Notes: generated by a model not told the origin, from the sequence alone. Counted from the first letter of the stretch, positions 37,142 to 47,238 are shown. The stretch is DNA of 64,000 nucleotides from Trichormus sp. M33_DOE_039 (GCA_015296085.1 DVDT01000044.1:94835-158834); one strand, 5' to 3'. Numbers and translations: made by a program.

Positions 37142-39307
37142 TTACAAACCACCAATCACGCCGCCATCATTGCGGGTAATCACTACCGTTGCAGAGCGTG
37201 GGCGGCCTGGTAAACCGTAACCTTGACTATAAGGCCAGTGGCTTCTCAGTGTAGGATTCTGAGTCGTCCCTCCATCACCTGGGTGTTGGATGTTGACAAA
37301 CATCGCTTTGCCATCAGGTGTAGTAGTTATACCAGTTACCTCACAATCTGTAGGACTGGTTAAGAACAGCCTTACCTGTTTGGTGTTGGGATCAGCACAA
37401 GACATAGTATTACTACCGATGTTTGCCAAGTCACCAACACCATCGCCAGCATGATCAGTCTGAACCCACAAACGACCAAAATCATCAAACCAGAGACCAT
37501 CGGGTGAACTCATATCGTCACCGTTAATATTGCCCTTGAGATTTGCTTCTGGTCTGGTTTTATCGCCAGCTTCAAAGAAAATATCCCATCTGAAAGTAGT
37601 AGCTGCAACACTGCGCCCATCTTCGCGCCAGCGAATAATGTGACCATAACGGTTATCAGGACGAGGGTTAGCAGCATCGATAGGAGGACGCGCACCACCA
37701 GCTGTTGTTGTGCCATTGGGGTTGTTAGAAGAGGGTGGATTTGTGCCGCGGCGGGTGTTGTTGGTCAATGTGCAGTAGACCTCAATCTCTTTGTATCCAC
37801 CAATCCGAGGACGCACTGCTGTCCACTCTGGTCTATCCATCATGGTTGCGCCAACTCTATCAGCAGCCTGACGAGTCTTAACCAGTACCTCAGCTTGGTT
37901 TCTAAAACCGTTTTCTGGTGTCAAACCATTTTGACCGTAGACCAGAGGTAGCCACTGGCCAGTACCATTAGCATTGAATTTAGCGACGTACAGAACACCA
38001 GTGTCTAGTAAATCGCGGTTAGCAGCAGGATTTCCTGGGTTTAAGGATTGGGTGCAGACGAACTTGTAAATATATTCGTTGCGCTCGTCGTCACCCATAT
38101 AGAAAGCAACACGATTATTGTCATCCACAACAACCTGCGCGCTTTCGTGCTTGAACCGACCAAGAGCAGTCCGCTTAACTGGCTTGCTTCCGGGTTCGTA
38201 GGGATTAATCTCAACTACCCAACCAAATAAATGGGGTTCAAGTGGATTGGTGCGGTAATTGAAGCGTGGATCAGCTTCATGCCAGCGATAACCAAAACCA
38301 CCAGCAGAAAGACCGTAACGATTTTGTCCAGCTACGATTTCCGAGTCTGGAATCCCTGGAGTGGAGACTAAAGCTTCACCATTGTGGCCGAAGTAACCAT
38401 TCCAGTTTTCTTCACAGGTTAAGTAAGTACCCCAAGGTGTGTAGCCGTTAGCGCAGTTGTTGAGTGTACCATAAGCGGTGTAGCCGTCGTTTGTCCCAAT
38501 CTCAGAAGAGCCTTCTGAAGTAATATTGAACTTCTTCGACTTCAACAGATCACTACCAGCCGCAGGCCCAGAAACTCGCATCTCTGTATTGCCAGTAATG
38601 CGACGGCCATAGGACGAATTACGATTGAAAGTCCATTCATTACCACTCTTGGTAATTTGGACAACAGAAACCCCATGAGCAGCCTGAGATTTACGCACCT
38701 TCGCAATTGTTACCGGACTCAGACCTTCAGAACCATGCAGAATTGAGTCCTGAGTATACTCATGGTTTACGCACAGTAAACCATTATTTATGTCCTGATT
38801 TACAAAGCTTCTTAATGATCTGGCTTGTGAACTGACTGTCCGACCAACCACATTCCCTGGTGAGAGAGGGAAGTAGTGCATCCCATCAACGTGCATACCA
38901 TACTGCATTTCTTGAGCAGCAGCATTTTGGGACGCATCTGCTAGCCAAGTTGGTGCGCCGGGCATGATGGGGTCTCCCCAAGCAACCAAAACTTTGGCTG
39001 TGTAACCTTCAGGAACACTAACAAGATCCTTTTCTAGATTTCCTGTAGCTGGGTTGAGTAGATTTGGTGGAATGCTCTTGAAGCCAATACCACCAAATCC
39101 TGTTCCCTTGGGAATTGGAGCTGCTTCAACACTCTGAAGAAAGCCACCAATGGAAACATCGCCTAGGACAGTTAATACCGAAGTCCCGACAGCTGTCATG
39201 ATGAACCGCCGACGACTCAGACTAACGCGATCAATCACATCACGGATTGACTCGTTCTTGGATGGGTTGACGGTTAAATTGTTCTTAGGGTGAAAGCGTC
39301 CTTTCAT
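37142..39307 (-). CDS. PhoX-family (DUF839) phosphatase, Tat-exported
   Basis: 721 residues. The N-terminus has a twin-arginine motif SRRRFIMTAVG and a hydrophobic stretch ending VEAAPIPKG, so it is predicted to be folded in the cytoplasm and exported by Tat. The body matches PhoX/DUF839: GYTAKVLVAWGDP, LLCVNHEYTQ, GTYLTCEENWNGYFG, WVVEINPYEPGSKPVKRTALGRFKHE, YMGDDERNEYIYKFV, SPDGLWFDDFGRLWVQTD and SPTDCEVTGITTTPDG. PhoX is a calcium- and iron-dependent alkaline phosphatase that releases phosphate from organic esters, usually under phosphate limitation. Some DUF839 members have no proven activity, so the enzymatic role is inferred. Confidence 0.87.
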   Translation of the reverse strand: MKGRFHPKNNLTVNPSKNESIRDVIDRVSLSRRRFIMTAVGTSVLTVLGDVSIGGFLQSVEAAPIPKGTGFGGIGFKSIPPNLLNPATGNLEKDLVSVPEGYTAKVLVAWGDPIMPGAPTWLADASQNAAAQEMQYGMHVDGMHYFPLSPGNVVGRTVSSQARSLRSFVNQDINNGLLCVNHEYTQDSILHGSEGLSPVTIAKVRKSQAAHGVSVVQITKSGNEWTFNRNSSYGRRITGNTEMRVSGPAAGSDLLKSKKFNITSEGSSEIGTNDGYTAYGTLNNCANGYTPWGTYLTCEENWNGYFGHNGEALVSTPGIPDSEIVAGQNRYGLSAGGFGYRWHEADPRFNYRTNPLEPHLFGWVVEINPYEPGSKPVKRTALGRFKHESAQVVVDDNNRVAFYMGDDERNEYIYKFVCTQSLNPGNPAANRDLLDTGVLYVAKFNANGTGQWLPLVYGQNGLTPENGFRNQAEVLVKTRQAADRVGATMMDRPEWTAVRPRIGGYKEIEVYCTLTNNTRRGTNPPSSNNPNGTTTAGGARPPIDAANPRPDNRYGHIIRWREDGRSVAATTFRWDIFFEAGDKTRPEANLKGNINGDDMSSPDGLWFDDFGRLWVQTDHAGDGVGDLANIGSNTMSCADPNTKQVRLFLTSPTDCEVTGITTTPDGKAMFVNIQHPGDGGTTQNPTLRSHWPYSQGYGLPGRPRSATVVITRNDGGVIGGL

Positions 39308-39832
39308 GCTGAGTACTCCATTTTGGTGTTGACGAATTTACTGTTCAGTTCATCTTTCAAAGGAAAGAGTAATTTTAGTTGGCAATAAAATCTCTAAAAA
39401 ATCACATAGAATACTCAATTTTGAGGCTCATAAACCGTTTATTTTTGGCATAAAACACAAACTCAAAGAATGTTTAATCAAGCCATAAAACTCGCTATTT
39501 CGTCTCATTTTTATTGAGATGATTATGCTAGTAGCAAGCTAAGAAAGCTTGTCAAAAAGATGGTTTTATGACCACATTCCACATTAAATCGCTGCCTCAG
39601 GAAATACTTATCCAATATTTTCCGAGTGCGATTTATGCTGCTTACATTGGTAACAACTATAGAAATTTAATTAAGAATTATTAACGTTAGGTTATATATT
39701 AATTAATTAGAGTTTATTAAGGACTATTTTCTGAGAGAAAATACGGCTTGATTGTGAAAGTTGGTAGTAGGTATTTCTTTCCCGTCCATAATGGAGGAAC
39801 TGTGTTGAGTACCGCGCTGTCCTATTCTGGAG
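39308..39832. other. Intergenic region between divergent PhoX-type and GT2 genes
   Basis: 525 bases, AT-rich, no gene. A stretch of TTAATTAAGAATTATTAACG-like sequence near 39667-39710 is rich in TTAA elements but does not give a convincing triple Pho box. Promoters for both flanking genes should lie here. Confidence 0.35.
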
Positions 39833-40798
39833 ATGGGTAGTTGTATTGTGGGTGAGACTGTGTTTATCAGCGTTGTGATACCAACTTATAATCGCCAGCC
39901 AATTCTAGAAAAATGCTTGCGTGCTTTAGAGATGCAGCAATTGAGTGCATCCAGCGTTGTAGGTGGTTATGAAGTCGTCTTAGTAGATGATGGTTCTACT
40001 GACGGTACATTAGATTGGTTAGCAGCACATAAAGAAGAGTTTATCCATGTGCGTTGCTTTGAACAAAACCATGCAGGGCCGGCAGCGGCGCGAAATTTGG
40101 GCGTAGAAAAAGCACAAGGGGACATCATTATATTTATAGATAGTGATTTAGTAGTCCTAGAAAATTTCCTGCAAGCCCATGTAGATGCTTTAGTGCAGGG
40201 TAAAGAGCAATTAGGAAGCGATCGCTTTTTTACCTACGGTGCAGTTATTAATACTTGCAATTTCGACGACCCCACCGCCGAACCCTACAAAATCACAGAT
40301 TTCTCTGCCGCTTTTTTTGCTACAGGTAACGTGGCCATTCCTAAACACTGGCTAGAACAAGCCGGATTGTTTGACACCAGCTTTCAACTCTACGGCTGGG
40401 AAGATTTAGAACTGGGTGTCAGGCTGAAAAATCTCGGTTTAAAACTGATTAAATGTCCCGCCGCTGTAGGTTATCACTGGCATCCCCCATTTAACTTAGA
40501 TCAAATTCCCAACCTCATCGAAAAAGAAATTCAACGTGGGCGGATGGGCGTTTTGTTTTATCAAAAGCACCCCACATGGGAAGTCAAAATGATGATTCAA
40601 ATGACTTGGATACATCGTTTACTATGGGGAATTCTCTCACTCAACGGTGCATTAAATGAACGGACAATGGCCCCGTTGTTGCAATGGTTGATTAATTTAG
40701 GCAAACCACAGCTAGCTTTAGAAATTGCCCGTATTTTCCTCAACTGGTACAACGTCAAGGGTGTATATGACGCTTATGCTCAGTTGAGTGGAAGGTAG
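39833..40798 (+). CDS. Glycosyltransferase, GT2 family
   Basis: 321 residues of the GT-A fold: VVIPTYNRQPILEKCLRAL, VVLVDDGSTDGTLDWL, NHAGPAAARNLGVEKAQGD, the metal-binding IDSDLVV in place of the usual DXD, GNVAIPKHWL, and the acceptor-side motif YGWEDLELGVRLKNLG with catalytic ED. The C-terminal 80 residues hold amphipathic helices, with little evidence for membrane spans. Likely a cytoplasmic enzyme adding a sugar to a polysaccharide or lipid; donor and acceptor unknown. The start at ATG 39833 could be shifted to GTG 39848. No other glycan genes adjoin. Confidence 0.87.
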   Translation: MGSCIVGETVFISVVIPTYNRQPILEKCLRALEMQQLSASSVVGGYEVVLVDDGSTDGTLDWLAAHKEEFIHVRCFEQNHAGPAAARNLGVEKAQGDIIIFIDSDLVVLENFLQAHVDALVQGKEQLGSDRFFTYGAVINTCNFDDPTAEPYKITDFSAAFFATGNVAIPKHWLEQAGLFDTSFQLYGWEDLELGVRLKNLGLKLIKCPAAVGYHWHPPFNLDQIPNLIEKEIQRGRMGVLFYQKHPTWEVKMMIQMTWIHRLLWGILSLNGALNERTMAPLLQWLINLGKPQLALEIARIFLNWYNVKGVYDAYAQLSGR

Positions 40799-40931
40799 GA
40801 ACTAGTCTTACTCAGTTGTTAATCGTGCTGCCAATTCTTTTCTTGTGGCAGCACAACCTCTTTGCTGTAGCTACCTTTACAATTGAGTAGGAACACTCAA
40901 AGTTTTCCAGCAGTTATTTTTATTCAAGCTT

Positions 40932-41786
40932 GTGAATTTCTTGATTGGTTGTGCTGTTTGGTCATATAAAGGTTGGGTAGGAGAACTTTATCCCCAAGGA
41001 ACTCGTGCTACAGATTTTCTCCACCTTTACAGTCGTCGTTTTACCACGGTGGAAGGTAACACGACTTTCTACGCTATACCCAACGCTGAAACTGTCAGCA
41101 GATGGGCTGCACAAACACCCCCAAGCTTTGAATTTTGTTTGAAATTACCACGGGAAATTACTCACAAAGGTTTGTTAGAACCATGTATCCCGGCTGCTTT
41201 AGAATTTTTAGCAGGAATGCGCCCTTTGGGTGAACATCTTGGCCCTATATTTGCCCAATTACCACCAAGCTATCCCCCCACATTAATCGATGATTTGGCT
41301 AAGTTTCTGGAAGCTTGGCCACGTCAAAAATCACCGCTAGCACTAGAGGTAAGGCATCCAGACTGGTTTAAAGAGCCTCATAGCAGTCATTTAACAAAGT
41401 TATTAGCAACTTTAGGTGTGGGCAGAGTGATTTTAGATTCTCGCCCCATCTACACTGGAGACGATGACCCCCAACTACAATCAGAACGACGCAAACCCAA
41501 AGTTCCTGTACAATTCAGTGTCACTGCACCTTTTTGTTTGATTCGATTTATCTCTCACCCAAATTTGTCAGTAAATCAGCCATTTATGGAAGAATGGGTG
41601 CGGCAAATTCAGCAATGGTTGCAATCGGGAGTAAAAATTTACTTTTTTGTTCATTGTCCCCTAGAAGAGCGATCGCCTAGCACAGCCCGTTACTTTCAAC
41701 GGTTATTGGAACAAAATACGGTTGCAGTTCCCCCGTTACCTTGGAATCACCTAGAATCTCCGCCGAATCAATTAAGTCTATGGTGA
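40932..41786 (+). CDS. DUF72 family protein (TIM-barrel-like)
   Basis: 284 residues starting at GTG 40932 (NFLIGCAVWSYKGWVGELYP). Family signatures: FTTVEGNTTFYAIPNAETV, FCLKLPREITHKG, LGPIFAQLPPSYPP, LALEVRHPDWF and YFFVHCPLEERSP. The DUF72 fold is a TIM barrel similar to AP endonuclease-like enzymes, with conserved acidic and histidine residues, but no proven reaction. No signal or membrane segment. It is alone, flanked by intergenic regions of more than 130 bases. Confidence 0.88.
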   Translation: MNFLIGCAVWSYKGWVGELYPQGTRATDFLHLYSRRFTTVEGNTTFYAIPNAETVSRWAAQTPPSFEFCLKLPREITHKGLLEPCIPAALEFLAGMRPLGEHLGPIFAQLPPSYPPTLIDDLAKFLEAWPRQKSPLALEVRHPDWFKEPHSSHLTKLLATLGVGRVILDSRPIYTGDDDPQLQSERRKPKVPVQFSVTAPFCLIRFISHPNLSVNQPFMEEWVRQIQQWLQSGVKIYFFVHCPLEERSPSTARYFQRLLEQNTVAVPPLPWNHLESPPNQLSLW

Positions 41787-42218
41787 TCATCTATGTTGCT
41801 TTGGAAAACCATTTGTAGAGACGCGTAGACATTCATAATAGCGGCTTCTCGTCAGAGTTAATTGCGCCTTTAAATACCAATTTTTTTAGCCTTGCTTTCT
41901 TGGAAAAATTTAGAACTATAGCTACAAGCTATGAAGAATAGCAATAATCACAAATCAAATAAATTCATGATTTTTTGACTTTTGCAATATATCTCATCAA
42001 GACTAATTTCAAAAAAAGAGATAATGGTGATCACAATCTTTTTCTCAGTAAAACTTATTGACAATAATCTCATAAAAAAGGGGTCATACCCCTCTTGTCA
42101 GAATCACAAAAAGTCGTTTTGAAATAATGCGGATTCACTCATAAACATGAGTTAAATACTGATGCGGATTTTTGAGGCGATGATCATTGTTGAAGCTGTT
42201 ATATCAAAGGAGGTTCAG
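41787..42218. other. Intergenic region with a terminator-like hairpin
   Basis: 432 bases, AT-rich. AGGGGT (42079-42084) pairs with ACCCCT (42088-42093). Read on the minus strand it is followed by six T residues, so it is a better minus-strand terminator than a plus-strand one, although no minus-strand gene ends here. The strong AAGGAGG at 42209-42215 belongs to the next gene. No other gene is seen. Confidence 0.45.
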
Positions 42219-42659
42219 ATGAGTCGTCTTCTTTATGAAAATTCTGTTTCATATCAGGGATATCTCATCATTCCATTTGTTTTTGGCAAAGCGGATCAGT
42301 ACGAAATTTATTCGTATAAGCTGTTGTCAGAAATTGGTCGTAAAAGTCAATTTCATAAAGCAGAGAATCCTGCCCAAATTTATGGTAATAGCGTCAGTAA
42401 TATCGTGGAAATTGCCAAGGAGCATATAGACCAAAATGTAGATTTTGAGAGTCAACGTGACATTTTCCAATCCCGCTATGTTTATCGTAAAAATTTAATT
42501 ATTCTCTTCCATGAAAATGGTAGATATTTTTACGATCATTACCCGCCAGAGTTATTAAATAACATTGCTGCACCCAAATTATTTAAATCAGAATATGAAT
42601 GTCTAAAATGGATCAAGCAAGGACTTGATGGGCAACATTTGGGACAAAGAGCAGTTTAA
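42219..42659 (+). CDS. Unknown small protein with strong ribosome binding site
   Basis: About 146 residues from ATG 42219, chosen because a perfect AAGGAGG begins ten bases before it; the frame opens earlier (42162) but that leader is unlikely to be translated. Composition is rich in Tyr, Phe, Asn and Lys: YENSVSYQGYLIIPFVFG, KLLSEIGRKSQFHKAEN, YVYRKNLIILFHENGRYFY and a C-terminal LFKSEYECLKWIKQGLDG. It reads like a soluble alpha/beta protein. I recognise no family. The strong Shine-Dalgarno is unusual for a cyanobacterial gene and suggests high translation. It is convergent with coaE. Confidence 0.65.
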   Translation: MSRLLYENSVSYQGYLIIPFVFGKADQYEIYSYKLLSEIGRKSQFHKAENPAQIYGNSVSNIVEIAKEHIDQNVDFESQRDIFQSRYVYRKNLIILFHENGRYFYDHYPPELLNNIAAPKLFKSEYECLKWIKQGLDGQHLGQRAV

Positions 42660-42663
42660 GGCG

Positions 42664-42700
42664 AATAATTGGTAATTCCCATTACGAATTACCAATTATT
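42664..42700. terminator. Perfect inverted repeat between convergent genes, overlapping the coaE 3' end
   Basis: AATAATTGGTAATTC (42664-42678) pairs perfectly with GAATTACCAATTATT (42686-42700), 15 base pairs with a seven-base loop. The right arm lies inside the last codons of coaE, so it encodes the end of that protein. It is probably a bidirectional transcript end or a mobile repeat that landed at the gene border. Confidence 0.6.
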
Positions 42701-43272
42701 GCGTTATCTACTTGTTTTAATAAAGCTACTAAATTTCTGGAATTATCCAAAACAAAATCAGCACTGGCAGCTTTTTGTGCTAATGATAATTGACTGTTAA
42801 TGCGAGCTTTTGCTTGTTCTGTTGTTAATTGGTTGCGTGCAATTAATCTTTGTAATTGTTGTGATTCAGAACAAGTTACTACCCAAATTTCTGTGACTAA
42901 ATCAGTCATTTGAGCTTCAAATAGTAAAGGAATGACTAATACTATTTTTGATGCAGAAGATTCAGCAATGGCTTGGAGGAAGCGATCACGCACATAAGGG
43001 TGAATGATACTATCGATCCATTGGCGTTCCGCGGGTTGGGAAAAAATAATCTCTCCCAACTGGGAACGGTTAAGGCTACCATCAGCAAGTAAGATTTGCT
43101 GACCGTAACGCTCGGCGATCGCATCTAAAATAGGTGAACCGATAGATACTGCATCCCTAGCATAAATGTCTGCATCCAAAATCGGCAAATCATATACATT
43201 CGCCAAATAATTAGCGACAGTAGTTTTACCTGTAGCGATTCCACCAGTTAAGCCGATAATGCGATTAGTCAT
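42682..43272 (-). CDS. coaE: Dephospho-CoA kinase
   Basis: 196 residues. It phosphorylates the 3'-hydroxyl of dephospho-CoA, the last step of coenzyme A synthesis. Seen: P-loop GLTGGIATGKTTVANYL, DADIYARDAV, the lid-region arginines in RQWIDSIIHPYVRDRF, VIPLLFEAQM and LQRLIARNQLTTEQAKARI. Length is normal. The last residues (about NAIIGNS) are encoded by one arm of the inverted repeat, a sign that the C-terminus was recently altered. No gene partner; cobA-hemD lies upstream on the same strand after a 90-base gap. Confidence 0.94.
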   Translation of the reverse strand: MTNRIIGLTGGIATGKTTVANYLANVYDLPILDADIYARDAVSIGSPILDAIAERYGQQILLADGSLNRSQLGEIIFSQPAERQWIDSIIHPYVRDRFLQAIAESSASKIVLVIPLLFEAQMTDLVTEIWVVTCSESQQLQRLIARNQLTTEQAKARINSQLSLAQKAASADFVLDNSRNLVALLKQVDNAIIGNS

Positions 43273-43363
43273 GAATTTTAGTTGGTAGAGACGTGATTAT
43301 ACTCTGACGAGAAACCTCTCTTCCGAACGTCTACACCTTTGTAAAAGAATCATTAGTCAACAG

Positions 43364-44923
43364 TTAAAAATTCTCTACCCATTTAATTAAAGCTTGACTT
43401 AAACCATCTAATGTATATTCTTCCGCCTCAACATCAACACGTCCAAAAAAAGCATGACAGGTTTTGGAAGTTTGAGGGCCAATGGAAGCAATGCAAACCC
43501 CCCTCAACGCGTTGGTGACGTTACTTGTGAAAATACTATCTACCAATTGACAAAAAAATTGTACGGTCTTAGAACTAGCAAAAGTAATTACATCTACTTC
43601 ACCTTGTTTTAAAGCAAATGCGGCTGCGGGTGGGATACTACTAGGACAACAAGATTGATAAGCAGCTACTTCAATTACTTCTGTACCTTTAGCTGTTAAT
43701 TCCTTAACCAAAACTTCTCTACCACCGCTTTCGACTCTAGGAAATAGAATCTTTTTCCCTGGAAGTCCTTCAGGAAAGGTGTCTACTAAAGAATCAGCAA
43801 CAAAATTGGGAGGAATAAAATCCGGCTGGAGTCCGCGTTTTTGCAAACTTTGGGCGGTTTTTTCACCAACTACAGCAATTTTTACCCCAGCCAAAGCCCG
43901 GCTATCTTTTCCTTGGGCTTGCAACCTATCAAAGAAATAATCTACAGCATTGGTAGAAGTGAGAATTAACCAGTGAAACTCAGATAAGTGATTGATTGCT
44001 TGATCCAATCCTTCCCAACTCGAAGGAGGGCCAATTTCTAAGGCTGGCATTTCGATGACTTTAGCACCAAAGGAGGCTAGGCGATCGCTAAATTGGCTCG
44101 ATTGTCCAACCGAACGGGTGACTAAGATCGTTTTACCAGCTAGAGGTAAGTTACTAGACATAGCTTGGAGGCGAGAATTTTGATCCTTTGAAGTTATTGT
44201 CTCAGGTTGTAGGTAATTACGTAGCCCCACAACTTCCCCAATCACAATCACGGCTGGTGACAGCGATAAACCAGTCGTTTGTTCGAGAATATCGCCCAGT
44301 TGACCAGTCCAAATCTGTTGTTGGGGAGTCCCTGCCCAACGGATAATCGCTATGGGTGTTAACTGCGATCGCCCATGTCGTTGCAATTGATGGACAATTT
44401 CTGGTAGGTTTTTTCCACCCATCAATATGGCTAGTGTCTCTAACCGTGACAAAGCCTCCCAGTCTAAAGCTTCCGGTTCATGGGCGGTGAATACTGCAAA
44501 GCCACGACTCATCACGGGATCTGTCAAGGGAATCCCCGCTAGCAAAGGCGCGGCTAAAGCCGATGAAATTCCTGGAATAACTTCAAAATCACAGCCATTA
44601 GCCCGCAAAACCTCGATTTCCGAGGTACAGCGTCCGAAAATAAACGGATCGCCTGATTTCAGCCTTACAACTTGTTTACCCGCTTGACAGTGCTGGACGA
44701 GTAACTGATTAATTTCCGTCTGGGGTGTACTAGGTTTTCCGCCTCGTTTCCCCACATCTAGCTTCAAGCAATTAGATGGTACACATTCTAATAATTGCCC
44801 ATCAACTAGGGCATCGTAAATTAAAACCTCCGCCACAGCCAAAAGATTGTAAGCTTTTACCGTCAGGTATGCGACATCTCCCAATCCCGCACCTACAAGA
44901 TAAACTTTGCCTGTGTTCGTCAT
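43364..44923 (-). CDS. Fused uroporphyrinogen-III C-methyltransferase and uroporphyrinogen-III synthase
   Basis: About 519 residues from ATG 44923; the GTG at 44932 is an alternative. The N-terminal half (about 1-245) is the SAM-dependent SUMT/CobA enzyme making precorrin-2: GKVYLVGAGLGDVAYLTVKA, VRLKSGDPFIFGR, VIPGISSALAAPLLAGIPLT and AILMGGKNLP. The C-terminal half (about 265-519) is HemD-like, closing hydroxymethylbilane into uroporphyrinogen III: AGKTILVTRSVGQSSQFSDRL, LILTSTNAVDYFFDRL, KIAVVGEKTAQSLQKRGL and VDVITFASSKTVQFF. The fusion places the branch point to siroheme and cobalamin beside the enzyme that makes the substrate. CobA-HemD fusions are known in bacteria, so this is recognised rather than novel. 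Confidence 0.92.
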   Translation of the reverse strand: MTNTGKVYLVGAGLGDVAYLTVKAYNLLAVAEVLIYDALVDGQLLECVPSNCLKLDVGKRGGKPSTPQTEINQLLVQHCQAGKQVVRLKSGDPFIFGRCTSEIEVLRANGCDFEVIPGISSALAAPLLAGIPLTDPVMSRGFAVFTAHEPEALDWEALSRLETLAILMGGKNLPEIVHQLQRHGRSQLTPIAIIRWAGTPQQQIWTGQLGDILEQTTGLSLSPAVIVIGEVVGLRNYLQPETITSKDQNSRLQAMSSNLPLAGKTILVTRSVGQSSQFSDRLASFGAKVIEMPALEIGPPSSWEGLDQAINHLSEFHWLILTSTNAVDYFFDRLQAQGKDSRALAGVKIAVVGEKTAQSLQKRGLQPDFIPPNFVADSLVDTFPEGLPGKKILFPRVESGGREVLVKELTAKGTEVIEVAAYQSCCPSSIPPAAAFALKQGEVDVITFASSKTVQFFCQLVDSIFTSNVTNALRGVCIASIGPQTSKTCHAFFGRVDVEAEEYTLDGLSQALIKWVENF

Positions 44924-45154
44924 GAGTTCCACTGAATGCGATCGCGCGATCTAATTGAAGTTTTACCTCCAAATCATACTAGTCAATTGGACTATGAAAA
45001 ATTCAAAGACAAAGTACCAAATTTCCCATTTCCCAACATAAATATGTTACCCTAGTAGAGTTGTCTAAATTCCGCACATCCGGGAATTCGGGTGTTTCTC
45101 ATAGGAGAAATACGCCTGGATGGAGGTTTAACCCGAATAGGAGTACAAAAAGAT

Positions 45155-45946
45155 ATGCCAGTTGTTTCATTGGCTCAAATGATGGAGTCAGGGGTTCACT
45201 TTGGGCATCAGACCCGACGCTGGAACCCTAAGATGTCACCTTACATCTACACTGCACGCAATGGTGTACACATCATCGACTTGGTGCAAACAGCCCAGTT
45301 GATGGATGAAGCGTATAACTATATGCGATCGCAAGCCGAGCAAGGTAAAAAGTTTCTTTTTGTTGGTACTAAGCGGCAAGCAGCAGGCATTATTGCCCAA
45401 GAAGCTGCCCGTTGCGGTTCTCACTATATTAATCAACGCTGGTTGGGTGGAATGCTCACTAACTGGACAACCATCAAAACCAGAGTAGACCGCCTCAAAG
45501 ACTTGGAACGTCGGGAAGAAAACGGCGCATTAGATTTATTGCCGAAAAAAGAAGCATCTATGCTGCGTCGTGAGATGGCAAAGCTGCAAAAATATTTGGG
45601 CGGCATTAAAACCATGCGCAAAGTCCCTGATGTGGTAGTGATTGTAGACCAACGTCGGGAATATAACGCTGTGCAAGAGTGCCAAAAACTGGCAATCCCC
45701 ATTGTTTCCATGCTGGATACAAATTGTGATCCAGATGTAGTAGATATTCCCATTCCAGCTAATGACGACGCTATCAGATCAATTAAATTGATCGTTGGCA
45801 AACTAGCAGATGCTATTTATGAAGGTCGTCATGGTCAGCTAGATGTAGAAGAAGACTACGAAGACTACGAAGGTGCTGAGGAAGAGTACGAATACGACGA
45901 AACTGAGTATACAGACTCATTTGTTCCCGACGAAGAGGAAGAATAA
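45155..45946 (+). CDS. rpsB: 30S ribosomal protein S2
   Basis: About 263 residues from ATG 45155 ([20 protein letters not shown]), with ATAGGAG about 14 bases upstream; the longer open frame from 45092 is leader. S2 signatures: [56 protein letters not shown] and [24 protein letters not shown]. The C-terminus is a strongly acidic tail ([17 protein letters not shown]) typical of cyanobacterial S2. It stands upstream of tsf, the conserved bacterial order, with a 350-base repeat-containing spacer. Confidence 0.97.
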   Translation: MPVVSLAQMMESGVHFGHQTRRWNPKMSPYIYTARNGVHIIDLVQTAQLMDEAYNYMRSQAEQGKKFLFVGTKRQAAGIIAQEAARCGSHYINQRWLGGMLTNWTTIKTRVDRLKDLERREENGALDLLPKKEASMLRREMAKLQKYLGGIKTMRKVPDVVVIVDQRREYNAVQECQKLAIPIVSMLDTNCDPDVVDIPIPANDDAIRSIKLIVGKLADAIYEGRHGQLDVEEDYEDYEGAEEEYEYDETEYTDSFVPDEEEE

Positions 45947-46296
45947 CACACTCTGAAGATGAAGGATGAAGCAGACAAGGCTCACACTTCCTACTTCATC
46001 TTTAATAGTTTGAATTTCATCGTTTTTTCTTCCCCAGCCCTGAGTAAGATAGAAATACTCAAAACTCTTGCGTAGTGCTGAGTCACAGAAGTTCAGATGC
46101 CTGCGGCAAGCCTCTGGGTTAGTTCCTGATGGCAGGAAACCCCCTACAGGACTGTTTCACCGCAAAGCGTCTACGGCGGTTTCCGCCGCTCCGACTTCTC
46201 GCTGAGTCATGAGTGGTGAGTATTACTTAGTATCTTTACTCAGCACTGCTTTGGTGAGCGATAACAACTCAAGGTCAAGTTAGGAATTGAGGCAAC
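45947..46296. repeat. rpsB-tsf spacer with repeat elements
   Basis: 350 bases without a gene. Close to the rpsB stop, GATGAAG (from 45958) can pair with CTTCATC (45994-46000), followed by TTT, a weak terminator candidate. From about 46080 to 46205 lies a Nostoc-type palindromic repeat block (GTCTACGGCGGTTTCCGCCG and similar), followed by CTGAGTCATGAGTGGTGAGT. The block may interrupt an ancestral rpsB-tsf transcript. Confidence 0.45.
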
Positions 46297-47238
46297 ATGG
46301 CGGAAATATCTGCAAAACTCGTCCAAGAGCTACGCCAAAAAACTGGTGCAGGCATGATGGACTGTAAAAAAGCGTTGAAAGAAACCGAAGGCAACATTGA
46401 AGAAGCCATAGACTGGCTACGAAAAAAGAACTTGGTTTCTGCGGGTAAAAAAAGCGATCGCATTGCGGCAGAAGGTCTGGTGGAAACCTACATTCAGCCC
46501 GGTGGTAAAGTAGGCGTACTTATAGAAGTCAACTGCCAAACAGATTTTGTTGCCCGTAACGAAGCTTTTAAAACCCTAGTGAAAAACCTAGCCCAGCAAG
46601 CAGCTACAGCCGATAGTGTAGAATCTTTGCTGACTCAACCTTACATCGACAATAACAGCGTGACTGTCGATGAATTCATTAAGCAAAGCATTGCTGGCTT
46701 GGGTGAAAACATCCAGATACGCCGCTTTGTAACTTTTGCTATCCAAGACACACCAGGAATAGTAGACAGCTACATTCACACCGGTGGTCGGGTTGGTGTA
46801 TTGGTTGAAATTAATTCTCAATCAGAAGCAGCTACTAGCAACGAAGAATTCCAAGCATTAGCTCGGAACTCAGCTATGCAAGTGGCAGCTTGTCCCAACG
46901 TTGAGTATGTCAGTGTAGACAACATTCCTACCGCGACTGTCCAGAAAGAAAAAGACATCGAAATGGGTAAGGAAGACCTGGCTAACAAACCAGAAAACAT
47001 CAGAGAAAAAATCGTTCAGGGGCGAATTGACAAGCGTCTGAAAGAAATGACCTTGCTAGACCAACCTTACATTCGCGACCAAAGTATTTCTGTAGAAGAC
47101 TTAGTGAAGCAAGTGAAAGCGAAAGTTGGTGAAGATGTCACCGTGCGCCGTTTTGTGCGCTACATCTTAGGCGAAGGTATCGAAAAGCAAGAAAGTAACT
47201 TCGCTGAAGAAGTCGCTGCTCAAATGGGTGCGAAGTAA
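46297..47238 (+). CDS. tsf: Elongation factor Ts
   Basis: 313 residues. It exchanges GDP for GTP on EF-Tu. Seen: N-terminal [26 protein letters not shown] with the UBA-like helix bundle, the TDFVARN motif in [18 protein letters not shown], and two similar core modules, each with an RRFV...GxxVDSYIH or [12 protein letters not shown] ending. The C-terminal [19 protein letters not shown] is characteristic. Starts at ATG 46297. It follows rpsB as in most bacteria. Confidence 0.97.
   Translation: MAEISAKLVQELRQKTGAGMMDCKKALKETEGNIEEAIDWLRKKNLVSAGKKSDRIAAEGLVETYIQPGGKVGVLIEVNCQTDFVARNEAFKTLVKNLAQQAATADSVESLLTQPYIDNNSVTVDEFIKQSIAGLGENIQIRRFVTFAIQDTPGIVDSYIHTGGRVGVLVEINSQSEAATSNEEFQALARNSAMQVAACPNVEYVSVDNIPTATVQKEKDIEMGKEDLANKPENIREKIVQGRIDKRLKEMTLLDQPYIRDQSISVEDLVKQVKAKVGEDVTVRRFVRYILGEGIEKQESNFAEEVAAQMGAK

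Noticed and set aside
39667..39715. Possible Pho box for the PhoX-type gene
   Set aside because: TTAA-rich sequence is present but not three direct repeats with the right spacing.
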